Source: Lunularia cruciata (Eukaryota > Streptophyta > Marchantiopsida > Lunulariales > Lunulariaceae). Taken from it: DNA of 64,000 nt. The stretch covers positions 2,767,303 through 2,831,302 of the forward strand of contig OX419759.1 of assembly GCA_948567375.1 (NCBI GenBank), given 5' to 3'. The notes beneath the pieces are model-generated. The model made no database searches and was not told the origin of the DNA. It saw only the letters and a program-made list of their open reading frames with translations. Below, in pieces: positions 36,968-49,713 of the stretch; the first letter of the stretch is position 1; every line of letters starts with the position of its first letter. The position numbers were made by a program, and so were the translations under genes.

Positions 36968-39900
36968 GTATCACTTTTGTACATTTGAATCCTCCACTGA
37001 CCAGAATTGATCTAGTTCTATTTTATGCGTACTGGCTTGGATGTCTGCTTCTGAGATTCACCGGGAATAATGTTTTGTGGTTTTACTAACTGCTTGCTTA
37101 CCTGCTGTGTAAGATACTAACTCTCTGTCTTTGAACTACCAGATTACATTCAAGTGATGAATATGATATATCCACACTGCATCATCAACTCTTAGTAAAA
37201 GGCGGCATTATGTAGAACCATTTTGTTCATGCAAGGTTTCAAACTATTCCTTCTCAATTTTGGTGTACAGAACTTTGTATCAAGGGAGAACATACAAATA
37301 CATTTCATAATTTAGTCCATAGCATCAGCTTTCACTTTCAAAACGTATCATATCTGAGCTTGGGATGCTTCTCCAATTGAGCTTTCTGAGCTTTTGATGC
37401 TTCTCCATTGGTTGTGGAGGTGGCTGGCTCGTTTGGGAGAGGAGCCTTTTGAGTAGTAGTTGGTTTCAACTTAGTTGCTAACTTAGTTCCCCTGAACCTT
37501 ATTAGTTGGAACTTCTTTGCCTCTAAGAGCGGCTCTTCAGTGGTGAAGCCCATCTTGGAAGCCCATGAACCCTATCTTGGCAGCCTTTTGAATCAACTTA
37601 TCGTATAATCTTAATGTGAGTTGAATATTCTTTTCTTAGAGAAATACTCTAAAAATGGCACCTTAAGACAGGTAGTTTGGATGAGTGTACTAAGAATTGT
37701 GGTCTGTTCCTCTTTATTTGAAAATCTTGAGGAAGTAGGTTCACTTTGAGGATGTGGAGAAGAAGCATAAAAAGAGGGTATGAATGATTTGCTAATGCTG
37801 CCCTACTATATACTACGACATTGCTGATGTGAATAGAGTTTGAACCATCTTGATATGCTTTTATGATAAACATATTTTCCTATGTTGGCATTTGACATGG
37901 ATTGTTGGGACTTACTTGTAAGAGGACATATGGCTACATATGATAAGCAAAGAAAGTGCGCACTTGGACTTCACTACTCCTTGTCACTTGACATCACTCT
38001 TAGTTTGCATTGAAATTTACTGGAATTTACTGACAGTTAAGGGGACCACACGCAAAGAATAACAACGACGGGAAGACGCATTGAGCCAAAGATACCACCT
38101 ACCTCTCAAAGATACCACTTACCTAAGAGGTAAAATGGAGCTAAGCACCAATAACCTCAAAATGAAACGCACCTAACTATTACTTTTTGTGTTTTCAAAT
38201 ATTCATCATAATGTAGAAAATCAAAGTTTACAAATAAGTTAAAATGAGAAATATAAAGACCTACTATAGAGTACAATTAATTTAATTATTATATAAATTC
38301 TAAAAATTTATAAGCCAGTAAAGCTACTGTCTATAACAAGAAATAACATATGAAATTATTTCATTGAGATTTTATTTTTGAATGAATTAACATGTTAAGT
38401 GCAAGATGGAAAACTTAAATTACCTGAGTTCCAAAACAAAAGAGTATGGGATACATCAAATATGGAGGAGAATTTGGAAACTCTCTTTAAATGTTTAGAG
38501 ATCACCTTCAACTTCCATGGTATAGCCTAACAATTTGTCCGCAATTTTTTTGGGATCCAGTCCCAAGACTTGGACCTCAAATATTTTGAGGTCGTTTTCA
38601 ACTTTGACAACCTCGTTCTAAACTTAGACGTAAATTCATAAACTCCAAATCAGTCCATATTAAACTAAACTTGTGAAAATAAAATTTATAATCAATTTCC
38701 CCTCCCAAAAGTGTCCTTTTGCAAGGCATACTTGCCAAAATTTTGAGTTGAGAGCGACATCCATTAGTCATCCATTTGACCTTTAAATACTTATCACAAC
38801 GCAATAGGTCACTTGAGCACCTAGTCATTGATGTGCATTCAACCCCCGAACATTTAGGGGAGTACATGAATCCACATGGGGATTTGATTTCTCCTATACT
38901 TGTTTCTAAATATTGTATGATCTTTAATAAGATCCTCCAAAACATATATATTATAATTGAGTGAGTTGTCTAGAAGCTCTCAAAAGCTCCCAAATCGATA
39001 TCACGAAAATAATCTATAACAAATTCAGAACTTCAAGGAAAGGAGACTCTTGGTTCAAGATATCTTTGACAATGCGCTAACTTTTACCAACTTAGCAAGA
39101 GTTCTATCATGTCATCTTCAATAAAATCATCTAAACTCAAACTCAAATCGTCTACTCACTCTATCCAAATCCAGACTATCATCTATCTGCTATGATACTC
39201 CCTCCATTAGATAGATTCTGCTATTTTTCATGTGAGTTGACAAAAAGTTCTAATGCGCAACTTTCTCAATACTTTGACGGTAACCCACGAGATTAGGACG
39301 AGGTTAGAAATGTCACTACTCATCGATTGCCAATTTTGCAGATCACGCTCAAGAATATCACAAATGAAGTGTCAAGAGCAGAAAATGATAAATATACTTT
39401 CCATTTCCCCAATTTGACCCGCATGCAATCATCGATTCCAATTTGAATTATAAAGAGTTATTACTCTAATTGATGTTTACGACGATATCTTGTAAACCTT
39501 GTACTTGATAAATTTACAAGTAACTCTTATCTTTTCTCATGAAATTTTATAGGATTATGTCCTCTCCATAAAATTTTCCGAAATTCCCCTCCCCACTTCT
39601 CATAAATTTTCCAACTTATCCAAAAGACTTTGCAAATATTTACAAGTACCTATAAAGTTTATTTTGACAACCCTTAATAGAGTATAATTTCATTGAATAA
39701 ATCAAATCATTGGCTTTCGTTCAACATGCTCTTCCTCTTGTAGAACGTACAACTAAGTATACAATATTCGTTGTCTAAATGGGGAAGTCTTAGTATGCTA
39801 TATTTTGTTCATTGAAAAGTTCACACCTGCATTTATTTCAAATAACTTTATGGGTATTCATTAATATCCATACAGTTATTTTATGAGTAGTCCACTAAAT

Positions 39901-42579
39901 TATTTTAGGTAATGGGAAAATTTTTTTAGAGGTGTTTTAAGTGCAAATATATTATTCCATCAAATTCCAATAAAGGGTTATTTGTTTTCTTTTCCCATAA
40001 ATGTGTTTCGGGGCCTCCATATCCCACACGATATGGAGGCCCCGAAACATTAACTCTTAAGCAATTCAAATTTGAACGTGTTTTTGCTTCTCAAATTTTA
40101 CATGATATGGTCTGTAAATATTAATTGAGGCATTAACTCTTTGTTCATTAACTATTTGAAACGATTGTTGCCTTTGAGATTGAAGAAGATGCATTTAATT
40201 TTGCTCCGCATTAAATACTTTGTGTTCAGTACTGACATTAAACGACATTTTGGGATTTTGCTGATTCTTCCTCTTGGATGTGACATTCGAGAGCCGGTGA
40301 CATTCCTCCTCATGATATATGACATTCGAGAAAATATGGTGCAAAATTTGTAACCTTTGCAATTGATGAGTATTGCCATTCCCGAGATGAGACCCGGTGA
40401 AAAGCCACATTCACGTACAAGTAGAATGTATCAGTACTCGCCATCAGCTCACGGAAAAGTTTGAAAAATCTCTTGAATGGAACGTCAGAGCTGAAGTAGA
40501 AGCTGATAATTTAGACTTGGATATGTGAAACAATGACACGAAATTGAGTTTAGATGATTGTAGTGAGGATGAAAAGGATGACACGATGCAACTCTTGTTA
40601 AGGTGGCGGGAATTAGCGTAAGTTAAAGGGTATATTGTGCCAAGAGTCTACATTGCACAAAGTACTGAATTTATCACTGAATATTTTAGAGATTTAAATC
40701 CCTGACTTTTCAGACAATATTTAGTCTACTCTATTTGGCTCATAGTGCTCTAAAAAATTCCATATGCTCCAAGGGTGCCATCATAAATACCTATGATTTT
40801 GCTCAAGGAGTACAACCATTCCTCTTCTCTTAACAATTTTACACAGAATGATCTCTAGTATGAATCACACTATGTGCGAGCTATATAGTGCAATTGAGAG
40901 GATCGTCAATTGTCTTTTCAATACAAAGGGACAGTGAGAACACTCATAGAATAGGTTCAAGTGTTGAATAAATTTCAACTGGATAATACCAAATAATGGC
41001 AAAGCAATTATTGATCCGGATCTTAATTCATGACCTGACTAACCAAATTGAGGGTTTGCACTTAATCTACAAATTTCTCCAGCCACTTGTAACGCAATCC
41101 AAGAGTCTAAATTGTGCAAATATTTCCCATATTTTTGAATGAAAATACATATATATCCAGCATGGAATACGACCATCCCAATCCTAGGACATATGTTTTT
41201 GCAAAGTTCAGGCTTAAGAATATTTCACTTTCATAGATTCAGCTCAGTTTTTGTGGATGATAGGCTCAACCACATTGATCTTCGCATTATTCCCTTTTTA
41301 GTAGATTTGAGAAACAAGTAGACCATACGACCCACAACATAAAGATCTTGAGCTCCATGTGACAACTACCGTGTAGCAAATCCTGACATTCAAGCTGATT
41401 CTTTGTAGTTACGGAGAAGAAAATAGTTTCCAAAGTTTCTAAGGTTGTTGCTATAGTTCCTACATCTCTAGATGTCTTCATAAAAATCTAATGGTCAAGT
41501 CAAACAGACTAAACACTTGGGACATAAGTCTATGCCATCATAACTTTAGATTCAGGTTAAAACCCTTGATTCTCTTTGGCTCATTTACTGTATTACTTTG
41601 TTTTCACATGCAACGCCAAACCTCAAACTTCACCGTACCTTAATGGGTCCTAGAATACACCATAAACCCCTTCGCACCTCAACATACCCTAACCCACCCT
41701 GGAGCTCATCATAAAATAAGTACCAGTATAGACCAATGCATACTATTGAACAACAACATTTTTCCTTTGGGCTGGATGGGAAGGAAGTGATGAATTTTTT
41801 AATTTCTCTTTGGGTATAAATATCTCACCTCAGTGCATGTTGTATTTGCGTGTTAATATCTCAATGCATCATTTTGTCTTTGTGTTCAATTTGATTGATT
41901 TGAATTTCTTTTTATAACTCAACTAGACGGAACTTCCAATATTGTGTGAAATTAATTTCTATTGGATTTATTTGGCTTTACTTACTCTTGACATCCGGAT
42001 CAGTATGAAGTTTGAAGAAGTCAATGCAACCGCTCAGAAAAGTTTCAATTTTGATGAGGCGATAGTTCCATGTGACATGTTCTCCTTCCTCCTCCTTCCC
42101 TCTAGCATGCAATGAGAATCAAAGCAAATGAGAATTTTATTGCGTTACTCACCTAATTCACCCATTATTTATTCCCTGATTGCCTTTTGAAAACCACCTA
42201 TAAATCATTTGAACGGAGGATTCATTTCCTGCACTTTTTCTTTTTACGGGTACCTATAACAGTTTTGACAAATCTCACTATTCTACCCGGAAGTAGTAGC
42301 CATTCTTATTGCTAAAACTCCCTCTGGATAGAGAGTTGTCAACATAGAGAAGTTCATAACTTCAACTGTAAATGTGCAAATAGATTGTAACTTGACATCA
42401 GTCCTAGATTTGCATTGAAATTTATGGATGCAACTTCTCCATGTGGGATTGCTTAGAGCAGCTTGGGATACACCATGTCCGGTGTATCATTGACACTTTA
42501 CCTTGCAAGGGGTAAAGACCCATGTGGAAAGGATGCACAAGGACTACGATTGGACCAGAGATGTTCTAGGGATACCGTT
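36968..42579. other. Gene-free AT-rich DNA
   Basis: The only items seen are a perfect hairpin at 40004-40049 and short unsupported ORFs. The minus ORF at 37338-37553 (MGFTTEEPLLEAKKFQLIRF..., Thr/Lys/Ala-rich) has no domain. Just before the retroelement cluster, 42505-42580 reads as a short open stretch (VERMHKDYDWTRDVLGIPF) that may be a scrap of another element. Confidence 0.4.
40004..40049. repeat. Perfect 20-bp inverted repeat, 6-base loop
   Basis: TGTTTCGGGGCCTCCATATC (40004-40023), loop CCACAC, then the exact reverse complement GATATGGAGGCCCCGAAACA (40030-40049). The arms are GC-rich in a strongly AT-rich region. No coding sequence is close by. Confidence 0.85.
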
Positions 42580-42963
42580 TGTAAAAGATCAAGAAGAATA
42601 GGAGAATGGAAAATTACATTGGGACACTTGAGTATGGGAAAAATCCGAATGCATACTTTGGCTCTGGTATTTATAGGGATTATACAAGGCCTTGAACCGC
42701 TTTCTTGGAATGCAAGCCAAGTTAATTGAGAAGCTTCTCAAGAAGCTTCCTTCTAGAAGCCATTTACTTGGCGTGCAAGCTAAGCTAGTTAGAAGTTTCT
42801 AGAAGCTTCCAACTAGAATTTATCTACTTGGGGTGCAAGCTAAGCTAGTTAGGAAGTTTCCCAAGAAGCTTCCTAGATGCTTCTGGGATATTCTAGGCTA
42901 ATTTGTCTTATTTGCTACTTCATTAGCCCTATTAACTTTGTCGCTAAACTCCATATTGTTATA
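42580..42963 (-). repeat. 3' LTR of the outer chromovirus
   Basis: Runs from TGTAAAAGATC to TTGTTATA (the complement of TG...CA ends, last CA mutated). It contains repeated GAAGCTTC blocks, including a four-unit alternating GAA/TTC array at 42792-42809. Confidence 0.8.
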
Positions 42964-44513
42964 TATTCCCACACCGCTAGTTGGTGACGTCCTCATTAGT
43001 TTCAGACTCTTGGATGGCTATTTGTGCATTCTAGAGATGAGAAAGAGGTTCCCAAGTGGCATCATGAAGTGGATACCCTTTCCAAAAGACTTTATACTCT
43101 ATATGTTGTTGATGGCCATGTTGAATGTGGCGACACACAAGGATAGAATCAACTTAGTACTCCTCATGGTCCTTGATAAAGATGGGAAGAGGAGGAGGTT
43201 GGACACGAGAGGAAAAAGAAGATGAATTAGGGACAAAGGGTTTCAACTTGAAAATAAGAAAGACAAGGTGGTTGCACATATGACAAGGCAAGGCAAGTCG
43301 ATAAACAACAAAAGAAATGATTTGTGTGATCTCAATAGGTCCTATCCAATTAAGGATGAGTTTACAAACTTGGGTATCAAGTGGGGGGGGGGAGGTTACT
43401 AGACAAGAGCATGACCTTATCACCAACTTGAAAGGTGACATTACAATGATGGTGGTCTGCATACTACTTTTGATGATTTTGGGCAACAAGGAGGTGAGAT
43501 TTGGCTTGTTGTAGGGATTGAGATAAGGTGGTCAAGAAGGTTGAAGTATAAGGGACATGACATGGAAGAGGAGCAAGAAGGGAATTTGGAACCAATGGAT
43601 CTTGGCCAAAATTGAGGAAGAAAGGAGAGAATTTGGTACTTTCTTGTTTGGAATTATTGTATGCAAACTCCACAGCTGCAAGACATTCATCCCAATTGGT
43701 ATGGTGAATGTTGACAAAAGCATGAAGCATATCCTCCAAGGTGTAATTTTCATGTTTAGTTTGTCCATCAGTTTGAGGATGATATGCCATGGATAAAGTA
43801 AGCTTGGTGCCAAGTATCTAGAAGAGTGCTTGCCAAATTTTTTAGTGAATCAAGGATCACGGTCGGAGATGAAGACATGTGGCATCTCATGAATGAAAAA
43901 CATTGTCAAAGTAGATCTGCAACAATGCTAGAGCATCCACAATATCAAAGGTTGGCACCAAATGGATTTTCTTACTAACCTTATCCACAAACACCATGAT
44001 TGTCATGTGACCTTGCTTTGTTTTGGGCAAGGACGTGATGAGATCCAAGCTCACGTGTTCCCATTGAGCATATGGAATGGGGAGTGGTTGAAGGAGTCCA
44101 CTCAGTTTTTGGTTGTTTGCCTTGTTGCGTTGGTAGCTCTCACACGATCAGATAAATTCTTGAACATCTTGTGTCATGTTGAGCCACCACCACTGGTATT
44201 GGAGAGTACCCAAGGTCTTGCCTACAACCATATGACCAGCAATTGGTAAGTCATGAGCTTCCTAGATGCACACAAGTCAAAGATCACCCTTGGTTGGAAC
44301 ATAGATCCGGTCCTCATAGAATAGAAGCCTTCCTTGAAGGAGAAGGTGTTGTACTCCTCGTCGCATGCTGCAAGATGACCTTGTACCATCTGAAAGAATG
44401 GATCTTGTTGTAGAGCTATCCTAAACTTGATTTGGATTTTGGAGTCAACTGAAACCATCGTAATTGACACCGTGATGAGAGGAAGAGACTTCAAATCAAG
44501 TTGTTGTGATAGG
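42964..44513 (-). pseudogene. Integrase and C-terminal region of the outer chromovirus (broken)
   Basis: Read leftwards from 44513. It begins with the spacer behind RNase H (FKEGFYSMRTG), then the integrase region with a Zn-type head and a core ending AYHPQTDGQT, then NNSKQES, DTQVCK and the LKPFVPN linker towards the LTR. Open pieces lie at 44222-44513, 43464-43790 and 43154-43489, separated by stops and shifts. It is the left half of the outer pol gene; the upstream half resumes at 50144. Confidence 0.8.
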
Positions 44514-44518
44514 GTAGC
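44514..44518. repeat. Target-site duplication GTAGC, left copy
   Basis: GTAGC precedes the 5' LTR and is repeated exactly at 50139-50143 after the 3' LTR. Confidence 0.9.
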
Positions 44519-44944
44519 TGTAACAATATGGAGTTTAGCGACAAAGTCAGTCAGGCTCACGAAGTAGCACATAAGACAAATTAGCCTAGAATATTCTAGA
44601 AGTATCTAGGAAGCTTCTTGGGAAGCTTCCCGGTTAGCTTAGCTTGCACCTTAAGTAAGTAGCTTCTAGAAGGAAGCTTCTAGAAGCTTCCAACTAGCTT
44701 AGCTTGCACGCCAAGTAGGCGGCTTCTAGAAGGAAGCTTCTTGAGAAGCTTCCTAGTTAACTTGGCTTGTACTCTAAGAAAGTGGCTTGAGGAAGCTTCT
44801 TGAGAAACTTCTCAAGGGCCTTGTATGCTACCTATAAATACCAAAGCCAAAGCTCATGCTAGGCATTCAGAGTTTTCCCTCATTCAAGTGTCCCAATGTG
44901 AGTTTCCATTCTCCTATTTCTCTCCTCGGTTTTGGTCTTTTACA
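44519..44944 (+). repeat. 5' LTR of the inner chromovirus
   Basis: 426 bp, TG...CA ends, TATAAATA at 44833-44840. Upstream of the TATA box are GAA/TTC arrays at 44589-44601 (three units) and 44673-44690 (four units), plus several isolated GAAGCTTC pairs. Confidence 0.93.
44589..44690 (+). promoter_or_regulatory. Heat-shock-element arrays in the 5' LTR
   Basis: GAA-TA-TTC-TA-GAA at 44589-44601 and GAA-GC-TTC-TA-GAA-GC-TTC at 44673-44690 are perfect nGAAnnTTCn arrays, the binding site of trimeric heat shock factors. They lie 140-250 bp before TATAAATA, in the U3 part. The same arrays occur in the 3' LTR at 49784-49796 and 49868-49885. Function is inferred from the motif. Confidence 0.65.
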
Positions 44945-45189
44945 TTGGAATTTAAGAATGGGATGGATGGAATTTATGGACCACCATATCCACTTTCGCC
45001 AAACCATTGGGACTTTCATGTCCAAATATTACCAAAGCATCATTTCACACAATTCATCACCTCACGCTTTGGGCAAGATTTTCTACATATAATCACCGTG
45101 TCAGAGGAACCCTTGATACTTCCAATTGTAACTTATGGAGAATGGTGGACGTGTTGTATCTATGTGTTAATCAACTAGATAAATTGAGG

Positions 45190-46023
45190 GTTGTGGAATA
45201 GAGTAGTAGCAATGGCAGCAATACCGGATGTTATTCTTGCAATGCAACAAAAAATCAAGCATCTTACAAGCAACAACAAGAACAGATAGACAAAGCGCTA
45301 GTTCGAGATGGAAAAGATCACATTTGATTTCCGAAACCCAAGATGTTTGAAGGCAAGAATCTTCCAGGCACAGTGGAGAATTTTGTGAATTTTGTGTGAA
45401 CCTTACTTTGAAACCACCAATCTTCAAGACAAGCGGAAACAAATTCTCTTGGCTTCTAGCTAGTTGGATGGCGTGGCAAAACTTTGGTGGTGATTCCGAG
45501 TAGAAAGAGCTAAACGACAAATTGTTACGCCAATTTTGACATGGGAAGAATTCAAGGATGCAATACTTGGTCAATTTCAGACTATAAATGCCACTCGAGC
45601 TGCACAAGATAAATTGGTGGAGTTGAGGCAGATTGGCTCAGTGAGAAGCTACATCACACAATTTCAAAATATCATCATGCAAATTCCAAATATCCAAGAA
45701 GGTGAAGTTCTGGATCGATTGTGCAAGGATTGAAGTCACGAACCAGATTGGAGGTGACCATGCAAGAGCCACAGAACATAGGAGAAGCCATGCAATTGGC
45801 TGAGCATTTTGATTCCTTAGTTGCGACAACTTGGTCTCGACCTCGACCTACACAAAACCTACCAGTACCACGAGTGGAAGAACCGGTACCAATGGAGATT
45901 GATGCTATCCAACAAAGACCACTTGGCATAGCAAATAGAGAAAGATTACGACAAAATGGAGGTTGTTTTTACTGTCGCCAGTTGGGGCATCGCATTGCTG
46001 AATGTCCACTCAAGAATGGATGA
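45190..46023 (+). pseudogene. gag of the inner chromovirus (broken)
   Basis: Open pieces in two frames: 45536-45733 (TWEEFKDAILGQF, capsid-type) and 45721-46023, which contains the zinc knuckle CFYCRQLGHRIAEC (C-x2-C-x4-H-x4-C). The earlier part (from about 45210, MAAIPDVILAMQQK) is cut by stops. Gag would form the particle and package RNA; this copy cannot encode it intact. Confidence 0.8.
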
Positions 46024-46165
46024 CCTCGACAAGTTGCCCAAGTGGAGGTTGTGGAGCAGAATGATCAGGGAAATGAGGAATCCCAGTAGGAGATTTCGAG
46101 CCACCTACTGAGAGGTTGATTAGTTCCAATGGGATTGAAGGCTTGACCTATGCAATCTACTTCAC

Positions 46166-46825
46166 TTGCAAGGTATGATATCTAATCGGGGTTGTAGGAT
46201 TGTGGTTGATTCTGGAAGTTCAGAGAATTGCATGTCAATGCAAGTAGCAAAGGAATTGGGTATTCCTATCAAGCCAGTGATTGGAAGTAGTTTGATGATG
46301 GTGGATAGTAGAAAAGGTTCTGCATTCCGCACCTCACATCCTGTTACCTTCAAGATTAGGAAGGAGTATTTGGAGTGTATGAGGTTTGTAGTGGCACCTC
46401 TACACTATGATATCATTTTGGGTCTACCTTGGCTTGAACGTCATAAGGTTCAATTCGATTGGACCCGACGTCAAATTCAAGTACAACACCAAGGTAGGAA
46501 TTTCCGATTAGGTTGTCTGGCACCTCTGAGTAAGACACCTAAGAATAGTCAGTCCCAAGATGGGAAGTTTGTTGAGAAGGTAGCCATAGAGCAAATCTGG
46601 AAGGGAGATGAGTCCCAAGATGGGAAGTTTGCCAGGAAGGCAACCATGGAGCAAGCTTGGAAGAGAGATGAGTCCCTAGAAGGGAAGTTTGTTAATGAAG
46701 CAACCATAGAGCAAGCTTTGGAGGAAGATAAGTCTGTATTTGCGGTGTGGATCAAGCCAATTGCACAAGAACAATCTGAGGAGGGCCAAGTGCCGCATCA
46801 AGCAACGATTGATCGGATAGTTTAG
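46166..46825 (+). pseudogene. Protease region of the inner chromovirus pol
   Basis: 219 open codons. The retropepsin-type active site is visible as IVVDSGSSENCMS near residue 14, followed by the ILGLPWLERH motif. The second half holds three imperfect copies of a spacer of about 20 residues (SQDGKFxxKAxxEQxWKxDE), a small internal tandem duplication that the outer copy shares in part. The frame closes at TAG 46823-46825, just before a stretch ([15 protein letters not shown]) that normally continues in frame. Confidence 0.85.
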
Positions 46826-48170
46826 GAGTTTGCAGATGTGTTTCCGGATGATCTGCCAAAGGGATTACCCTCTGATTGAGGTATGCCCTTCAAGATCAAG
46901 TTATTGCCAGGGAGTACTCCAGTGAGTAGACCAATCTATTGGCTCTCACCAAAGGAGTTGGAGGAGTTGCGAACAACACTTACAGAGTTGTTGGAGAAGG
47001 ACTTCATACAACATAGTACCTCTCCGTGGGGAGCACCGGTACTATTTGTTCCAAAGAAGGATGGAGGACTTTGTTTCTGTATTGATTACCGTGGGCTCAA
47101 TAAGCAACCCGTGAAGAATGCATATCCCTTGCCTCGGATCGATGACCTGCTTGATCAATTAAGTGGAGCACGCTACTTTTCCAAGCTAGATCTTTGTAGC
47201 GGCTATTGGCAAATTCCTATTGAAGGAGAAGACATGCAAAAGACTGCCTTTCGCATAAGGTATGGACATTTTGAGTGGAGAGTTCTACCTTTCGGACTCA
47301 CTATGCTCTAGCAGTCTTCATGGATCAGATGCATTGGGTGTTGGAGGGACTATTGGATCAGTCTGTGGTAGTGTTCTTAGATGATATGTTAATCTATAGT
47401 AGGACAGAGGCAGAACACAGGAATCATGTGCGAGAAGTCCTAAGACGACTAAGACAGTGGAAATTCTATTGCAAGAAGTCAAAGTGTGCTTTTTGGCAAT
47501 AGGAAGTTACCTTCTTGGGTCATAAGATCTCATCAGAGGGGATCAAGATGGAAGAAGAGAAGATCAAGGCCATTACTAATTGGCCTACCCCAAAGGATGC
47601 TACCGAAGTACGAGCATTCAATGGATTGGCCAGTTTTTACTGATGGTTTATCCACTATTATGCTCACATGGCCGCACCATTGACTGACCTCTTGGGAAAG
47701 AACTTGAGCTTCCAATGGACCACCAAGCATGAAGAAGCATTCCAGAAGTTAAAGCATATGGTGTCTTCAAGACCCATTCTTCAACCATATGATCCTCAAC
47801 TACCTTGTGTGGTTGATTTTGATGCTTCTAACTTTGCAATTGGAGCTGTGTTGCAACAAGAATTTCTAGATGGACTACATCCTATTGCCTTTGTGTCTTG
47901 CTGACTAAATACAGCTGAAAGAAATTACTCTACTTGAGATCGGGAACAACTTGCAATGGTATATGCCACCAAGGTATGGAGGCATTATCTCTTGGGGAAA
48001 CAGGTGATCATGCAAACTGATCACAAGCCATTGTTGCAGACCTTACACCTAGAGCACATGAAGAGTTGACATCATCGATGGGAAGAGCAACTCCAATTTT
48101 TTGACATCAAACTTGAGTACAAACCAGGTCGGTTCTATGTCATCCATGATGCTCTATCACGATGACCTGA
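46826..48170 (+). pseudogene. Reverse transcriptase and RNase H of the inner chromovirus (broken)
   Basis: The RT is read from 46883-47311 ([34 protein letters not shown]) and then, after a one-base loss near 47301, from 47275-47502, which holds the catalytic VVVFLDDMLIYS. Stops at 46877-46879 (TGA), 47500-47502 (TAG) and 47641-47643 (TGA) interrupt it. RNase H follows (WTTKHEEAFQKLK, VVDFDASNFAIGAVLQQ) with further stops at 47902-47904, near 47936, 48067 and 48163. RT and RNase H would copy the RNA into DNA. The frame after 47304 is then constant to the end of pol. Confidence 0.88.
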
Positions 48171-48171
48171 T

Positions 48172-49713
48172 TTGAAGTCTCTTCCTCTCATTGTGGCAAC
48201 AATTATGATGGTGTCAATTGATCCCAAGATTCATAACAAGTTTCGGTTAGCTCTACAACAAGATCCCTTCTTCCAAATGGTACATGGTCGGCTCACAACA
48301 GGTGACAAGGAGTACAACACCTTCTCCTTCAAGGAAGGCCTTCTATTCCATGCGGACCGGATCTATGTTCCAGCCAAAGGTGATCTTTGACTTGTGCGCC
48401 TTCAAGAAGCCCATGATTTACCCATCGCTGGTCACATGGGTGTGGACAAGACCTTGGGCACCCTCCAATGTCAATGGTGGTGGCCCAACATGACACGGGA
48501 TGTTCAAGAATTTGTCCGATCATGTGAGAGTTGCCAACGTAACAAGGCCAACAACCAGAAGCCAGGTGGACTCCTTCAACCGCTTGCTGTTCCATCAGCT
48601 TGTTAGGAGCATGTGAGCTTGGATCTCATCACATCCTTGCCAAAGACAAAACAAGGACACACCGCCATCGTGGTGTTTGTAGATAAGCTTAGTAAGCAAA
48701 TCCACTTGGCACCAACCTGTCATACCGTGGATGCTCCAACCTTAGCGCAAATCTACTTTGACAATGTCTTCAAGCATCATGGTATGCCACACGTACTCAT
48801 CTCCGACCGTGATCCTCGCTTTATCGGGAAGTTTTGGCAAGCACTCTTTTAGATACTCGGCACCAAGCTTGCTTTGTCCACGGCCTATCATCCTCAAATT
48901 GATGGACAAACCAAACGTGCAAATCATACATTGGAGGATATGTTGTGTGCCTTTGTCAATGTCCACCATACCAATTGGGATGAATGTCTTGCCGCTGCCA
49001 AATTTGGCTACAACAATTCCAAACAGGCAAGCACCGGATTCTCTCCTTTCTTTCTCAATTTTGGCCAAGATCCGCTTGTTCCAGATTCTCTTCTTGCTCC
49101 CCCTCCATCTCAAGTTCCTCATACTTCCACATTCTTGACCACTATATCCCAATCTCTCCAACAAGCCAAGTCTCAACTCCTTGTTGCTCAGAATCACCAA
49201 AAACAATATGCAGACCACCATCGTCAAGATCTCACCTTTGAAGTCGGTGATAAAGTCATACTATCCTCTAGTAACCTCCCTCTCCCACTTGATACCCAAG
49301 TTTGTAAACTTGCCCCTAATTGGATAGGACCTTTTGATATCACCCAAATTGTCTCTCCTGTTGCTTATCGTCTTGCCTTGCCTTGTAACATGCGTATCCA
49401 TCCTGTCTTTCATATTTCCAAGTTGAAACCCTTTGTTCCTAACCCCTCTTCCTTTTCCTCTCGAGTCCAACCTCCCCCTCTTCCTATCCTTATCAATGAT
49501 CATGAGGAGTACAAAGTTGATCGTATCCTTGCGCGTCACCACATTCAACGAGGCCGTCACCAACATACGGAGTACAAGGTCCTTTGGAAAGGGTATCCCC
49601 TTCATGATGCCACCTGGGAACCTCTTTCTCACCTCCACAATGCACAGAAGGCCATCCAGGAATTTGAAGCTTCACTAGCGACGAGGACGTCACCAACTAG
49701 CGGCGGGAGAATA
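48172..49713 (+). pseudogene. Integrase and chromodomain of the inner chromovirus (broken)
   Basis: After a spacer (48172-48390), the integrase head has GHMGVDKTL...W, then C-x2-C (SCESCQRNK), an HHCC-type zinc domain. The core shows DLITSLPKTKQG, then DRDPRF and AYHPQIDGQT. Stops near 48388, 48603 and 48850 separate the pieces 48394-48606, 48613-48852 and 48874-49779. The last piece ends in a chromodomain (EEYKVDRILARH, EYKVLWKGYP, ATWEPLSHL), which in chromoviruses directs integration to heterochromatin. The ORF then runs into the 3' LTR. Confidence 0.9.

Noticed and set aside
37338-37553. 71-codon minus-strand ORF (MGFTTEEPLLEAKK...)
   Set aside because: No domain, no splice partner and no repeat family recognised; kept only as a note.
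48742-49227. 161-codon minus-strand ORF within the inner chromovirus integrase
   Set aside because: Antisense shadow of the integrase coding strand; no independent domain.
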